Source of the DNA: Streptomyces sp. DG2A-72
Lineage (GTDB): Bacteria; Actinomycetota; Actinomycetes; Streptomycetales; Streptomycetaceae
NCBI RefSeq assembly: GCF_030499575.1
Contig: NZ_JASTLC010000003.1
Coordinates: forward strand, 62,001-126,000
Reading direction: 5' to 3'
Length of the DNA: 64,000 bases
The notes under the pieces are model-generated. The model saw only the letters and a program-made list of their open reading frames with translations, was not told the DNA's origin and searched no databases. A program made the position numbers and the translations under genes. Below, in pieces: positions 45,646-53,798 of this stretch. How positions within the stretch are numbered: position 1 is the first letter of the stretch; each line of letters starts with the position of its first letter.

Positions 45646-47414
45646 CTGCGACCGCCGCCGAGGCAGAGATCTACGCCAAGTCCCCCGTGGTGACCGAGGC
45701 CCGCCCGATCAAGGACGTGCCCGTGGTCGACGGGGTGATGATGACCCGGCAGAACATGCCGACCATCCCGATCACCAAGCCGCTGCCCGACGACCGCACG
45801 GCCCGCGAGGCGCTGTACTACCAGCGCGGCTGGTGGCGCACGGAGACCTTCCTCGACGACCTGCGGCGCCAGGCCCGCACCCGCCCGCACAAGCTGGCGG
45901 TGGCGGCGCGGCGCCTCAAGGAGGCCCGTACCGACACCCTCGACTACATCGAACTGCGCCAGCTGACCGACCGGTTCGCGGGTGCCCTGGTCGAACTGGG
46001 CGTCAAACCCGGCGACTTCGTGGCCGTGCAGCTGCCCAACCGCTGGGAGATGGTGCCGCTGCTCTACGCCTGCATCCGCGTCGGCGCGGTGATCTGCCCG
46101 ATCGGCCCGACCACTCCCGAGGACGCCCTGCGCCACCAGCTCTCCCTCACCGAGGCCCGGGTGCTGATCACGATCTCGGAGTGGGAGGGCACCTCGCCCG
46201 CCAGGAGCGCCGTCACGCTGCGCGAGGAGCTTGACTCCCTGGAGCACGTGGCGGTCATCGACGGCCACACGCCCGAGGGCGCCATCGGCTTCCGCGACCA
46301 CTTCGTCGACCAGCTCTGGGAGGACGTGCACAACGACGACCTCGACGGTCTTGAGCTGAAGCCCGACGACCCGTTCGCGGTCCTGTTCACCTCCGGCACC
46401 ACCGGTGAGTCCAAGGGCGTGCTGCACAGCCAGAACACCATCCACTCGGCGATCCGCGGGTACGTCGACACCTTCCTGCTCGACGAGCACCTGGTGGCCG
46501 CCGTGACCACCCCGCTGGTGCACTACTCGGGCTTCGGGCAGGGCATCCTGGCCAGCGTCATGCTGGGCGGCACCATCGCCTTCCAGGACCGCCGCAAGAA
46601 CGAGGCGCTGCTCGACCTGGTGCAGAAGTACGGCGCCACGCTCCTGTACGGGCCGCCTCCGACCCTCACCGACATCGCGCAGTCGCAGCGCACCGAGCCG
46701 CGCGACGTGTCCACGCTGCGCCATGTGGTGACCGGTTCGGCGCAGGTCCTGCAGCCGCTGGTGGACGACCTGCGGGCGACTCTCGGCGCGCGGACGTACT
46801 CGCTGTGGGGCATGTCGGAGAACGGCCCGGTGACCATCACCAAGCTCGACTACAACCAGGACTGGGCGGCGCACAGCAACGGCCGGCCGATCGACGCGAT
46901 GGAGATCCGGATCGACAAGTGTCTCAACCCCACGGAGCGGGCCCCCGTCGGCCGGCTTCGGGTGCGCGGGGCGTCGCAGGCGCTCGGCTACTTCCGGCGG
47001 GAGGCGGAGTACCGCGAGAAGCTCCTCGACGACTCGTGGTTCGACACCGGTGACGTGGCCCGCGACGACGGCCGCGGCGGTATCCGCATCCTGTGCCGCG
47101 CCGGCGACGCCATCAAGCGGGACGGCATGGTCGTGCCCCTTGCCGAGATCGAGTCGATCATCAACCGGCACCCGAAGGTCTCCGAGGCCACCCTGGTCGG
47201 GCCCTCGGGCCGGGTTGAGGACCCGATCATCGCGGTGGTCGTGGCCAGTGGCGACGTCCACCCCACCCTCGACGAGATCCGTGATCACCTGCGCGAGGCC
47301 AACCAGGACGAGCGGTTTCTGCCGGAGCGCCTCGAGGTGATCGACGTGATGCCGAAGACCCTGACCGGCAAGGTCCGCAAGGCCACCCTGCGGCAGATGT
47401 ACGGCGAGAGGTGA
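45642..47414 (+). CDS. ANL superfamily acyl-CoA/acyl-AMP ligase
   Basis: The 590-residue adenylate-forming enzyme has core motif VLFTSGTTGESKGVLHSQ, A5-type YSLWGMSENGP, DDSWFDTGDVARDDGRGGIR, and the C-terminal catalytic Lys in PKTLTGKVRKATLRQ. The hinge reads ILCRAGDAIKRDGMVVP. No carrier domain is fused. It activates a carboxylic acid to an acyl adenylate and probably forms a CoA thioester. It could also form an amide if the nearby amidotransferase supplies ammonia. The gene begins with ATGA overlap to the dehydrogenase and ends overlapping the aminotransferase, deep in the operon. Long N-terminal segment residues 1-60 have no obvious motif. The substrate is unknown. Confidence 0.93.
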   Translation: MTATAAEAEIYAKSPVVTEARPIKDVPVVDGVMMTRQNMPTIPITKPLPDDRTAREALYYQRGWWRTETFLDDLRRQARTRPHKLAVAARRLKEARTDTLDYIELRQLTDRFAGALVELGVKPGDFVAVQLPNRWEMVPLLYACIRVGAVICPIGPTTPEDALRHQLSLTEARVLITISEWEGTSPARSAVTLREELDSLEHVAVIDGHTPEGAIGFRDHFVDQLWEDVHNDDLDGLELKPDDPFAVLFTSGTTGESKGVLHSQNTIHSAIRGYVDTFLLDEHLVAAVTTPLVHYSGFGQGILASVMLGGTIAFQDRRKNEALLDLVQKYGATLLYGPPPTLTDIAQSQRTEPRDVSTLRHVVTGSAQVLQPLVDDLRATLGARTYSLWGMSENGPVTITKLDYNQDWAAHSNGRPIDAMEIRIDKCLNPTERAPVGRLRVRGASQALGYFRREAEYREKLLDDSWFDTGDVARDDGRGGIRILCRAGDAIKRDGMVVPLAEIESIINRHPKVSEATLVGPSGRVEDPIIAVVVASGDVHPTLDEIRDHLREANQDERFLPERLEVIDVMPKTLTGKVRKATLRQMYGER

Positions 47415-48739
47415 GCGCGGTGTCCACGTCCGCACCGGTCAGCATGTCCGCGACGCTCGCCGCCGACGAGGCCGTCGCGCGCCGGCGTCGCGAGGGCCGG
47501 CAGGTGATCGCCATGACGAGCGGCGAGATCGGCCTGCCCGTCCACCCCGCACTGCGGGACCGGCTCGCCCAGGCCGCTGACGGGGCCTCCTACGGCCCGG
47601 TGGCCGGCAGTCTCGCGCTGCGCACGGCCGCCGCCGGCTACTGGCGGCGCCGCGGCCTGGACACGGATCCGGACCTTGTGGTGTGCGGTCCGGGCAGCAA
47701 GCCGCTTCTGTTCGCGCTCGTCCTGGCGGTCGGCGGCGATGTGGTCATCCCGACGCCCAGCTGGGTCAGTTACGCGGCGCACGCCCGGCTCGCCGGGGTG
47801 CGGCCGCTGTCGGTGCCGATCGTGCCGGGCGAGGGCGGCGTGCCCGACCCCGAGCTCCTGCGCGAGGCCGTCACCGCCGCGCGGGCCGCCGGACACGATC
47901 CACGGTCCGTGGTGGTCACCCTGCCGGACAACCCCACCGGCACGGTCGCCTCGCCCGAGACGGTACGACGTCTCGGCGAGGCGGCCAGGGACCTGGATCT
48001 CGTCATCATCTCCGACGAGATCTACTGCGACCTGGTCTTCGACCCGTCGACCGAGGCCCTCTCGCCCGCGCGCATCGCTCCCGAACGCACCGTCGTGACC
48101 ACCGGGTTGACCAAGAACCTGGCCGTCGGCGGCTGGCGGCTCGGTGTCGCCCGGCTGCCCGACGGCGCCCTCGGGCGCGATCTGCACTCCCGGCTCGTCA
48201 AGATCGCCAGCCAGATCTGGTCGAGCCCGGTGGCGCCGGTGCAAGAGGCGGCGGCGTACGCCTTCGGGGAGCCGGAGGAGATCGTCGAGCGGGTGGCGGC
48301 GAGCCGGCGGCTGCACGGCGCCATCGCCCGGGCGATGGCCGAGCGGTTCACCGCGGCGGGCGCGGTCCTCACCCCCGTGCGCGCGACCTGCTATCTGTAC
48401 CCCGACTTCGGGCCGCTGCGCACCCAGCTGGTGCGGACCCACGGGGTGTACACAGGGCCCGAGTTGGCCCGGTTCCTGGTCGAGCGGCACGGCGTGGGCG
48501 TGATCGCGGCGAGCGCGTTCGGCGAGAGCGTGGCGGCGCTGCGGGTGCGGGCGGCGACCAGCCGCCTTTACGGCGACACCGACGAGGAGCGCACCGCCGC
48601 CCTCGCGGCTGCCGACCCCACCGCCCTGCCGTGGATCCGGTCCTCGCTCGACCGGGTGGAGGAGGTGCTCGCCGATCTGGCCGGTCCGGCGTTCGTCGCT
48701 CCCCCAGCCACGGCTGGGGGGACCCCCAACGCCGCCTGA
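47411..48739 (+). CDS. Class I/II PLP aminotransferase
   Basis: The 442-residue fold-type I aminotransferase has MTSGEIGLPVHPALRDRLAQ and YGPVAGSLALRTAAAGYW (N-terminal substrate region), PDNPTGTVASPETVRRL, ISDEIYCDLVF, and the Schiff-base Lys in TTGLTKNLAVGGWRLG with the adjacent Arg that binds substrate carboxylate. The enzyme should transaminate an amino acid or the carrier-bound semialdehyde, converting it to an amine as LysJ does in lysine biosynthesis, although LysJ is class III. The GTG start overlaps the ligase stop. A compact hairpin repeat (48701-48720) encodes the last residues and may have been inserted, extending the C-terminus. Confidence 0.93.
   Translation: MSAVSTSAPVSMSATLAADEAVARRRREGRQVIAMTSGEIGLPVHPALRDRLAQAADGASYGPVAGSLALRTAAAGYWRRRGLDTDPDLVVCGPGSKPLLFALVLAVGGDVVIPTPSWVSYAAHARLAGVRPLSVPIVPGEGGVPDPELLREAVTAARAAGHDPRSVVVTLPDNPTGTVASPETVRRLGEAARDLDLVIISDEIYCDLVFDPSTEALSPARIAPERTVVTTGLTKNLAVGGWRLGVARLPDGALGRDLHSRLVKIASQIWSSPVAPVQEAAAYAFGEPEEIVERVAASRRLHGAIARAMAERFTAAGAVLTPVRATCYLYPDFGPLRTQLVRTHGVYTGPELARFLVERHGVGVIAASAFGESVAALRVRAATSRLYGDTDEERTAALAAADPTALPWIRSSLDRVEEVLADLAGPAFVAPPATAGGTPNAA
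48701..48720. repeat. Short perfect hairpin repeat inside aminotransferase 3' end
   Basis: CCCCCAGCC-AC-GGCTGGGGG forms a perfect 9-bp stem within the last codons of the aminotransferase gene. Similar C-rich hairpins are common as interspersed elements at Streptomyces gene ends, so this may be an insertion that altered the C-terminus. Confidence 0.6.
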
Positions 48740-48753
48740 CCGGCCGTCAGCCA

Positions 48754-48793
48754 CCGCATGCCGGGGTTCCTTCCCCCGGTCCCCGGCATGCGG
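48754..48793 (+). terminator. Hairpin terminator or attenuator inside the operon
   Basis: CCGCATGCCGGGG (48754-48766) pairs perfectly with CCCCGGCATGCGG (48781-48793). It stands between the aminotransferase and the FAH-family gene, 60 bp before the latter's start, and could reduce transcription of the downstream half of the operon. Confidence 0.8.
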
Positions 48794-48852
48794 TTCCCTT
48801 CCCGCTGTCCTTACAGACCTTGCTGCACACGGCCGTTGGAGGGCCGTACACC

Positions 48853-49743
48853 ATGTCAATCCTCTTCGAGTGCGAGTACGAGGGCGAGCGGTACGCGGGC
48901 TTCGCCCGGCCGGTGCCCGGCCAGGAGCTGACCCTGCACAAGGTGGCCGACGGCCAGGTGCAGGCGGCGATCATCGCCGCGGGCGGCGCCGAGGCAGCCG
49001 TCGAGGCCCTGGTCCGTGACACCGAGGCGATCACGGTCGACGGCGCGGCCCCGCTGCGCCTGCTCCCGCCGCTGCTGCCCACCGGCAGCAACAACGCCCT
49101 GGTGAGCGGCTTTATGCGGACCCACAAGTCCAAGTACGAGGACGAGCCCACCAACGAGACCGAGTTCGTGGCGCCCAACTGGTTCTTCAAGGGCTTCGGC
49201 GACTGGCTGCGCATGCCGGGCGAGACACTGACGGTGCCCGCGAAGGCCGTCGCCCTGATCGAGGAGCCGGAGGTCGCGCTCGTCTACGTCAACGACGACG
49301 AGGGCACCCCGCACTACGCCGGCTACACCTTCGGCAACGACCTGTGCGACATCGGCCTGCACCGGCAGAACCCGGGCTGGAACCCGTACTGCAAGCTGTG
49401 CGACACCTCCCTCACCCCCTGGCTCTTCCTGGGCGAGCCGCCGCAGACGGTGACCGGCACGACCGTCATCGAGCGCGCCGGCGTCACGGCCTGGGAGGGG
49501 CCCTTCGACTGTGGTGCCGACGCCCTGTACTTCACGGTCCGTGACATGGCGGACAACCTCTTGGAGTACCCGGCCGTGCGCCGCCCGGGGCTCGTCAACT
49601 ACATCCTCCTCGGCGCCGACGAGGCCAGCTTCCACGACGGCTTCCGGATCGCCGACGGCGACCGGATCACCATCGATGTGAAGAGCCACGACGTGACCCT
49701 GTCGAACCCGGTCCGCTTCGGCGGCGTGCCCGGCACGCAGTAA
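48853..49743 (+). CDS. Fumarylacetoacetate-hydrolase-family protein, AraD1-like
   Basis: ATG at 48853; 296 residues. The C-terminal two thirds match the FAH fold: a Glu pair in ALIEEPEVALVYVN (metal ligands), YAGYTFGNDLCDIGLH, NPGWNPYCKLCDTSLTPWLF (catalytic Lys), and DGDRITIDVKSHDVTLSNPV, the closing FAH signature. The GND...NP...K spacing resembles the AraD1 sugar-acid dehydratase branch more than canonical fumarylacetoacetate hydrolases, though the SSRDIE segment is replaced. Such enzymes cleave or dehydrate 2-oxo or beta-diketo acids. It could process a keto acid made by the condensing enzyme. It lies downstream of a hairpin in the same direction. The exact reaction is unknown. Confidence 0.75.
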   Translation: MSILFECEYEGERYAGFARPVPGQELTLHKVADGQVQAAIIAAGGAEAAVEALVRDTEAITVDGAAPLRLLPPLLPTGSNNALVSGFMRTHKSKYEDEPTNETEFVAPNWFFKGFGDWLRMPGETLTVPAKAVALIEEPEVALVYVNDDEGTPHYAGYTFGNDLCDIGLHRQNPGWNPYCKLCDTSLTPWLFLGEPPQTVTGTTVIERAGVTAWEGPFDCGADALYFTVRDMADNLLEYPAVRRPGLVNYILLGADEASFHDGFRIADGDRITIDVKSHDVTLSNPVRFGGVPGTQ

Positions 49744-49790
49744 CTCAAGGAGCCCCGCTCCAGGGGGCACTACCGCAGGGGTGACGTTCC

Positions 49791-51005
49791 ATGAGCACCG
49801 AGGACTTGACCAGGCCTTCCGAAGCCGTCGCCCCACGCGCCAGTGCCACGGCCGGAACTGCGGCAGGAACCGCCCAGGGCGTCACCCTGGGCGGTGGCAG
49901 GCTTCCGACGCTGACCGGGCTGCGCTTCCCCGCGGCCCTGCTGGTGTTCCTCTTCCACGCCGCGCTGCCGCTTTCCGACACGCGGGTATTCGCCGACGAC
50001 GGTTTGGCGGGACGGTTCTACGTCCTGGCCGCGCAGTCCGGCGGCCTGGGCGTCACCTTCTTCTTCATCCTCAGCGGGTTCATCCTGACCTGGTCGGCCC
50101 GCGAGGGTGATCTGGCGCGGGCCTTCTGGCGCCGGCGCTACGCCAAGATCGTGCCGGCCTATCTGGTGTCGTGGTTCCTCGCGCTGCTTCTTGTCGACCT
50201 GTCGGCCACCGAGGTGTGGCAGGGCGCGGCAACGCTGTTCATGGTGCAGTCGTGGATCCCGGACGTCACGACCAATTTCGCCGTGAACAACCCGGGTTGG
50301 TCGCTGTCCACGGAGGCGTTCTTCTATCTGTGCTTCCCGGCGCTGTACGTCGTGGCGAAGCGAATCCCGGCTCGGCGCCTGAAGTTCTGGATCGCCGGGA
50401 CCACCGCCGCCATCGCGCTCACCCCGCTCCTGACGTACACGCTGATCCCGATCGGCACCGAAGTGGTACCCAACGAGCCGGGGGACTCGGCCAATTACTT
50501 CTGGTTCGCGTACATCTTCCCGCCCGCGCGGCTGCTCGACTTCGTGCTCGGCATCTTCGTGGCGCGTGCGGTGATGACCGGCCGCTGGCGCGACATCGGC
50601 ATGGTCTGGTCCGGGGTGCTGCTCGCCGTTTCCTACGCCGTGGCCTCCTTCACACCGCTGCTCTACGGCCTGCGCGTGATGTGCGTGGTGCCGGCGGCGA
50701 TGCTCATCGCAGCCGGGGCGCTCGCCGACACGCAAGGGCGGCGCACCGTGTTCAGCCGGCGCGTGGCCACCTGGCTCGGTGAGGTCTCGTTCGCGTTCTA
50801 CCTGGTGCACTACACCGTCCTGACCCTCGTACGGGAGTTGCTCGGCGAACGGATGCTCAGCACACCTGTGGGGATCGCGGTGCTGATCGCGGAGGCCGCG
50901 GTGTCCCTTCTGCTCGCCTGGGCGATGTACGCGTGGGTGGAGCGCCCCGTGACCCGCCGATGGTCGCGGCCCCGAAAGGCCGCCCACCGCCCGCGCGTTA
51001 TGTGA
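49791..51005 (+). CDS. Acyltransferase-3 (OafA/YrhL-like) membrane O- or N-acyltransferase
   Basis: The 404-residue integral membrane protein has about 10 hydrophobic helices. It starts with an Ala/Thr-rich cytoplasmic tail, followed by LPTLTGLRFPAALLVFLFHA (the arginine and FHA motif of the family), FFFILSGFILTW and FWRRRYAKIVPAYLVS, with WSLSTEAFFYLCFP further on. The family transfers acyl groups, often acetyl, to hydroxyls of small molecules or sugars at the membrane. It could acylate the pathway product before export. It lies 47 bp after the FAH-like gene. Family identity is firm; the substrate is not known. Confidence 0.92.
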   Translation: MSTEDLTRPSEAVAPRASATAGTAAGTAQGVTLGGGRLPTLTGLRFPAALLVFLFHAALPLSDTRVFADDGLAGRFYVLAAQSGGLGVTFFFILSGFILTWSAREGDLARAFWRRRYAKIVPAYLVSWFLALLLVDLSATEVWQGAATLFMVQSWIPDVTTNFAVNNPGWSLSTEAFFYLCFPALYVVAKRIPARRLKFWIAGTTAAIALTPLLTYTLIPIGTEVVPNEPGDSANYFWFAYIFPPARLLDFVLGIFVARAVMTGRWRDIGMVWSGVLLAVSYAVASFTPLLYGLRVMCVVPAAMLIAAGALADTQGRRTVFSRRVATWLGEVSFAFYLVHYTVLTLVRELLGERMLSTPVGIAVLIAEAAVSLLLAWAMYAWVERPVTRRWSRPRKAAHRPRVM

Positions 51006-51086
51006 CCCAGATCACTCCGATTCGGGGACCGAACCCTTCCCGCCCGCCAGTTGGAGCTGTTCACCACCCCGAACGGAAGGTCGAAG

Positions 51087-52304
51087 ATGTCAGCGGCTGT
51101 CGACTCCGCACCGGTCTCCACCGACGTCCCGTACCTCGACGTCGTCGATCCCGCGTTCCGCTTCGAGAACCCCGAGGTGACCGAGGCGCAGGAGCGGCAC
51201 TGGTACGCGAACACCGCGCTCGGGCAGCTCGTGCTGCGGCACGCGGAGGCCAACGACCTCGTGCGGGACAGCCGCCTCACCCATGACGGCCCGGGCTTCA
51301 TGAAGAGCAACGGCATCACCGAAGGCCCGGTCTACGACTGGTTCGTGGGGGCCCTCGTCAACCAGGACGGCTCTCACCACCGCCGGCTCAAGTCCCTGGT
51401 GAACAAGGCGTTCACGCCGCGCATGGTGAACGATCTGCGCCCCGTCATCCGCGAGAGCGCCGACCGCCTGGCCGATGAACTCGCCGCCGCCGGACCGTGC
51501 GACTTCTACGCGGACTTCGCCGACCGGCTGCCGCTGACGGTGATGACCGAGCTGCTCGGCGTGCCGGCCAAGGACTTCCCGAGGTTCGGCACCTGGAGCT
51601 CGGACATCGGTCTGGTCTTCAGCCTGGCGGCCGGCGGTGACATCCCGGCGCGCGTCGAGGCGGCCGTGACCGGTCTGTACGGCTACGTCGACGAACTGAT
51701 GGCACAGAAGGCCGCGCACCCGGGCGACGACCTGATCTCCGCCCTGGTCGCGGTGCGCAACACCGAGGGCGATGTGACCCCCGAGGAGCTGCGCAACCTG
51801 GTCGTCACCATGGTGTTCGCCGCCCACGACACGACCCGGCTGCAGCTGGCCAACGCGATGGCGACCTTCGTCGAGTACCCGGACCAGTGGCGGATCCTCG
51901 GCGAGCGGCCCGATCTCGCCGTGCAGGCGGTCGAGGAGGTCATGCGCTGGCGCCCGTCCTCCAACGCCGTCTTCCGCAACGCCGTCGAGGAGTTCGAGTT
52001 CCGCGGCGAGACCTTCCCCGCGGGCACCATGTTCCTGATCGGCGTGCAGGCCACCCAGCGCGATCCGCGGGCCTACCCGGGCGGCGAGACCTTCGACATC
52101 ACGGTGCCCCGGCAGGCCGGGGTGCTGCAGTTCGGCGGCGGTCCGCACTACTGCCTGGGCGCTCCGCTGGCCCGGATGGAACTGGCGGAGGCGCTGCCCG
52201 CCCTGGCCGCGAAGCTGGGGCCGCCCTTGCTCGCGGGAGAGGTCAGCTGGCGCCCCGCCGTCGGCATCACAGGACCCAACGAGCTGCCGCTGCGGTTCGG
52301 CTGA
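51087..52304 (+). CDS. Cytochrome P450
   Basis: ATG at 51087 after GGAAGG gives MSAAVDSAP; the 12-codon upstream extension lacks a ribosome-binding site. The 405-residue soluble actinobacterial P450 has I-helix MVFAAHDTTRLQLAN (acid-alcohol pair D-T retained), ExxR in VEEVMRWRP, and heme-binding FGGGPHYCLGAPLAR. It should hydroxylate or otherwise oxidise a pathway intermediate. Its own ferredoxin and reductase genes follow directly, but both show defects (see those entries), so electrons may come from other redox partners, for example the FdxA at 29.3 kb. Confidence 0.96.
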   Translation: MSAAVDSAPVSTDVPYLDVVDPAFRFENPEVTEAQERHWYANTALGQLVLRHAEANDLVRDSRLTHDGPGFMKSNGITEGPVYDWFVGALVNQDGSHHRRLKSLVNKAFTPRMVNDLRPVIRESADRLADELAAAGPCDFYADFADRLPLTVMTELLGVPAKDFPRFGTWSSDIGLVFSLAAGGDIPARVEAAVTGLYGYVDELMAQKAAHPGDDLISALVAVRNTEGDVTPEELRNLVVTMVFAAHDTTRLQLANAMATFVEYPDQWRILGERPDLAVQAVEEVMRWRPSSNAVFRNAVEEFEFRGETFPAGTMFLIGVQATQRDPRAYPGGETFDITVPRQAGVLQFGGGPHYCLGAPLARMELAEALPALAAKLGPPLLAGEVSWRPAVGITGPNELPLRFG

Positions 52305-52358
52305 GCGGGGCACGAGCCGGCCACGCCCCGCCCCGTCTTCCGCCCAGGAGCTTGCCCA

Positions 52359-52552
52359 TGAAGGTCACCGTGGATCACGACAGGTGCGTCGGCGCAGACC
52401 AGTACGTCATGCCGGCGCCCGATGTGTCCGACCAGCGCGACGAGGACGGCCTCGCCGGCGTCCTCGATGCCGAACCTGCCGCGGCGCAGCACGACACGGT
52501 GCGTGAGACCGCGGCGATCTGCCCGGCGGCGGCGATACAGGTCGAGGGATGA
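52359..52552 (+). CDS. P450-type ferredoxin lacking one cluster cysteine
   Basis: The 64-residue protein resembles the 3Fe-4S ferredoxins that serve Streptomyces P450s (KVTVDHDRCVGADQYVM at the start, ICPAAAIQVEG at the end). These have C-x5-C-xn-C-P; here the second position is Tyr (TAC in GAC CAG TAC GTC), leaving two Cys ligands. A conventional 3Fe-4S cluster is therefore unlikely, or a different ligand is used. It lies 54 bp after the P450 and overlaps the reductase gene by 4 bases. It is probably functionally compromised. Confidence 0.88.
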
Positions 52553-53668
52553 GTGGGGACCGTATCGCCGTCGTCGGTGCCTCGGCCGCGGGACTCGCGG
52601 CGGCAAAGGCGCTGCGCCGCCACGGGTGGCAGGGCGGGCTGAGCCGGATCGGGGCCGAGCCTCATCTGCCGCACGACCGGCCGCCGTTGTCGAAGCAGCT
52701 GTTGTCCGGCGCGTCAAGTCCCGAGCGCGCCCGGCTGCGCACCCGCGAGCAGCTGTACGCCCTCGGCCTCGATGTACGGCTCGGCGTGGGCGTTCTCGCC
52801 GCGACCGGTCTGCCGGCCCGCGCGTTCCCGGGCGCCGAGTGCGTGGCAGGCGTACGGAGCCTGCGCCGCATGGATGACGCCATGGCGCTGCGGGAGCTGC
52901 TTCGCATGCTGCAGCAGCGGGTGGTCGTGGTCGGCAATGGCGTCCTCGGCAGTGAACCTGCTGCGGTCGTCGGCGAGTTGGGGCACAAGGCGGCACTCGC
53001 CGGACCCGCTCGGACGCCGGTGGAGGGCACGCTCGGGCCATGTCCCGGCGCGCTGCCCGCCCCGGTCCACACGACCACGGGTGTGGACGACACCGTGCGC
53101 TCGGTGCACCTCGGCGATGGCACCGAGCTGCCCGCGGACCTCGCCTTGACGGCGGCCGGGTCGACACCCGCGGCGGCGTGGCTCGCGGGCACCGAGGGCC
53201 TGGACCTCACGGACGGCCTGGGTTGCGAGGCGTACTGCGCGGCGGCGCCCGGCCTGTACGCGGCCGACGTGGCTCGCCGGCGCCACCCGGCCTACGAGCG
53301 TGGGGTGCGCATCGAGCACCGGATGGACGCCACCGGGCAGGGAACGGCAGCGGCCCGAAACCTGCTCGCCGCGCTGCGGCCCCAACCGGGCCTGACTGCC
53401 GCTGAGTTCACTCCGGTGCCTTACTTCTGGTCAGACCAGTACGACCTCAGGATCCAGGCGCACGGGCTGCTCTCCCTGGCCGAGCTGGTGCACACCGAGA
53501 TGCGGCGGCCGACTGAGCGCCGCGGCCCTGTACGGCGCGGACGGCCAGGCAACCGGGGTGGCCGCGGCCGATCTGCCGCCGCGCCCGGTGCGCGCCCTGC
53601 GAGCCGTGATCGCGAAACCCGCGCCCTGGGGCGAGGCCGTCGTCGGTTTCAAGACGGCACTCGGATGA
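52549..53668 (+). pseudogene. Ferredoxin reductase, degraded by deletions and a frameshift
   Basis: The frame opens with FAD motif RIAVVGASAAGLAAAKALRR and DRPPLSKQLL, as in P450-linked ferredoxin reductases. The segment between LDVRLGVG and PGAECVAGVRSLRRMDDA is shorter than in the family, as is the part after PCPGALPAPVH, so roughly 20-40 residues are missing at each. NAD motif is VVVVGNGVLGSE. After about 53505 the original frame ends in Arg-rich nonsense, while the +1 frame continues plausibly (LSAAALYGADGQATGVAAAD) to the stop at 53668. With the defective ferredoxin this indicates decay of the dedicated electron chain. Confidence 0.8.
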
Positions 53669-53798
53669 TTCGAGCCATGGGACCACATCCACCACCGCGA
53701 CCGGACCGAATTCACGCCGCTGCCAGTTGGGGCTCTTCGCACACCACACACCCACTCCCTGCCCGCAAGTTGATTCACCGTCAGGCCCAGGAGGTCCC

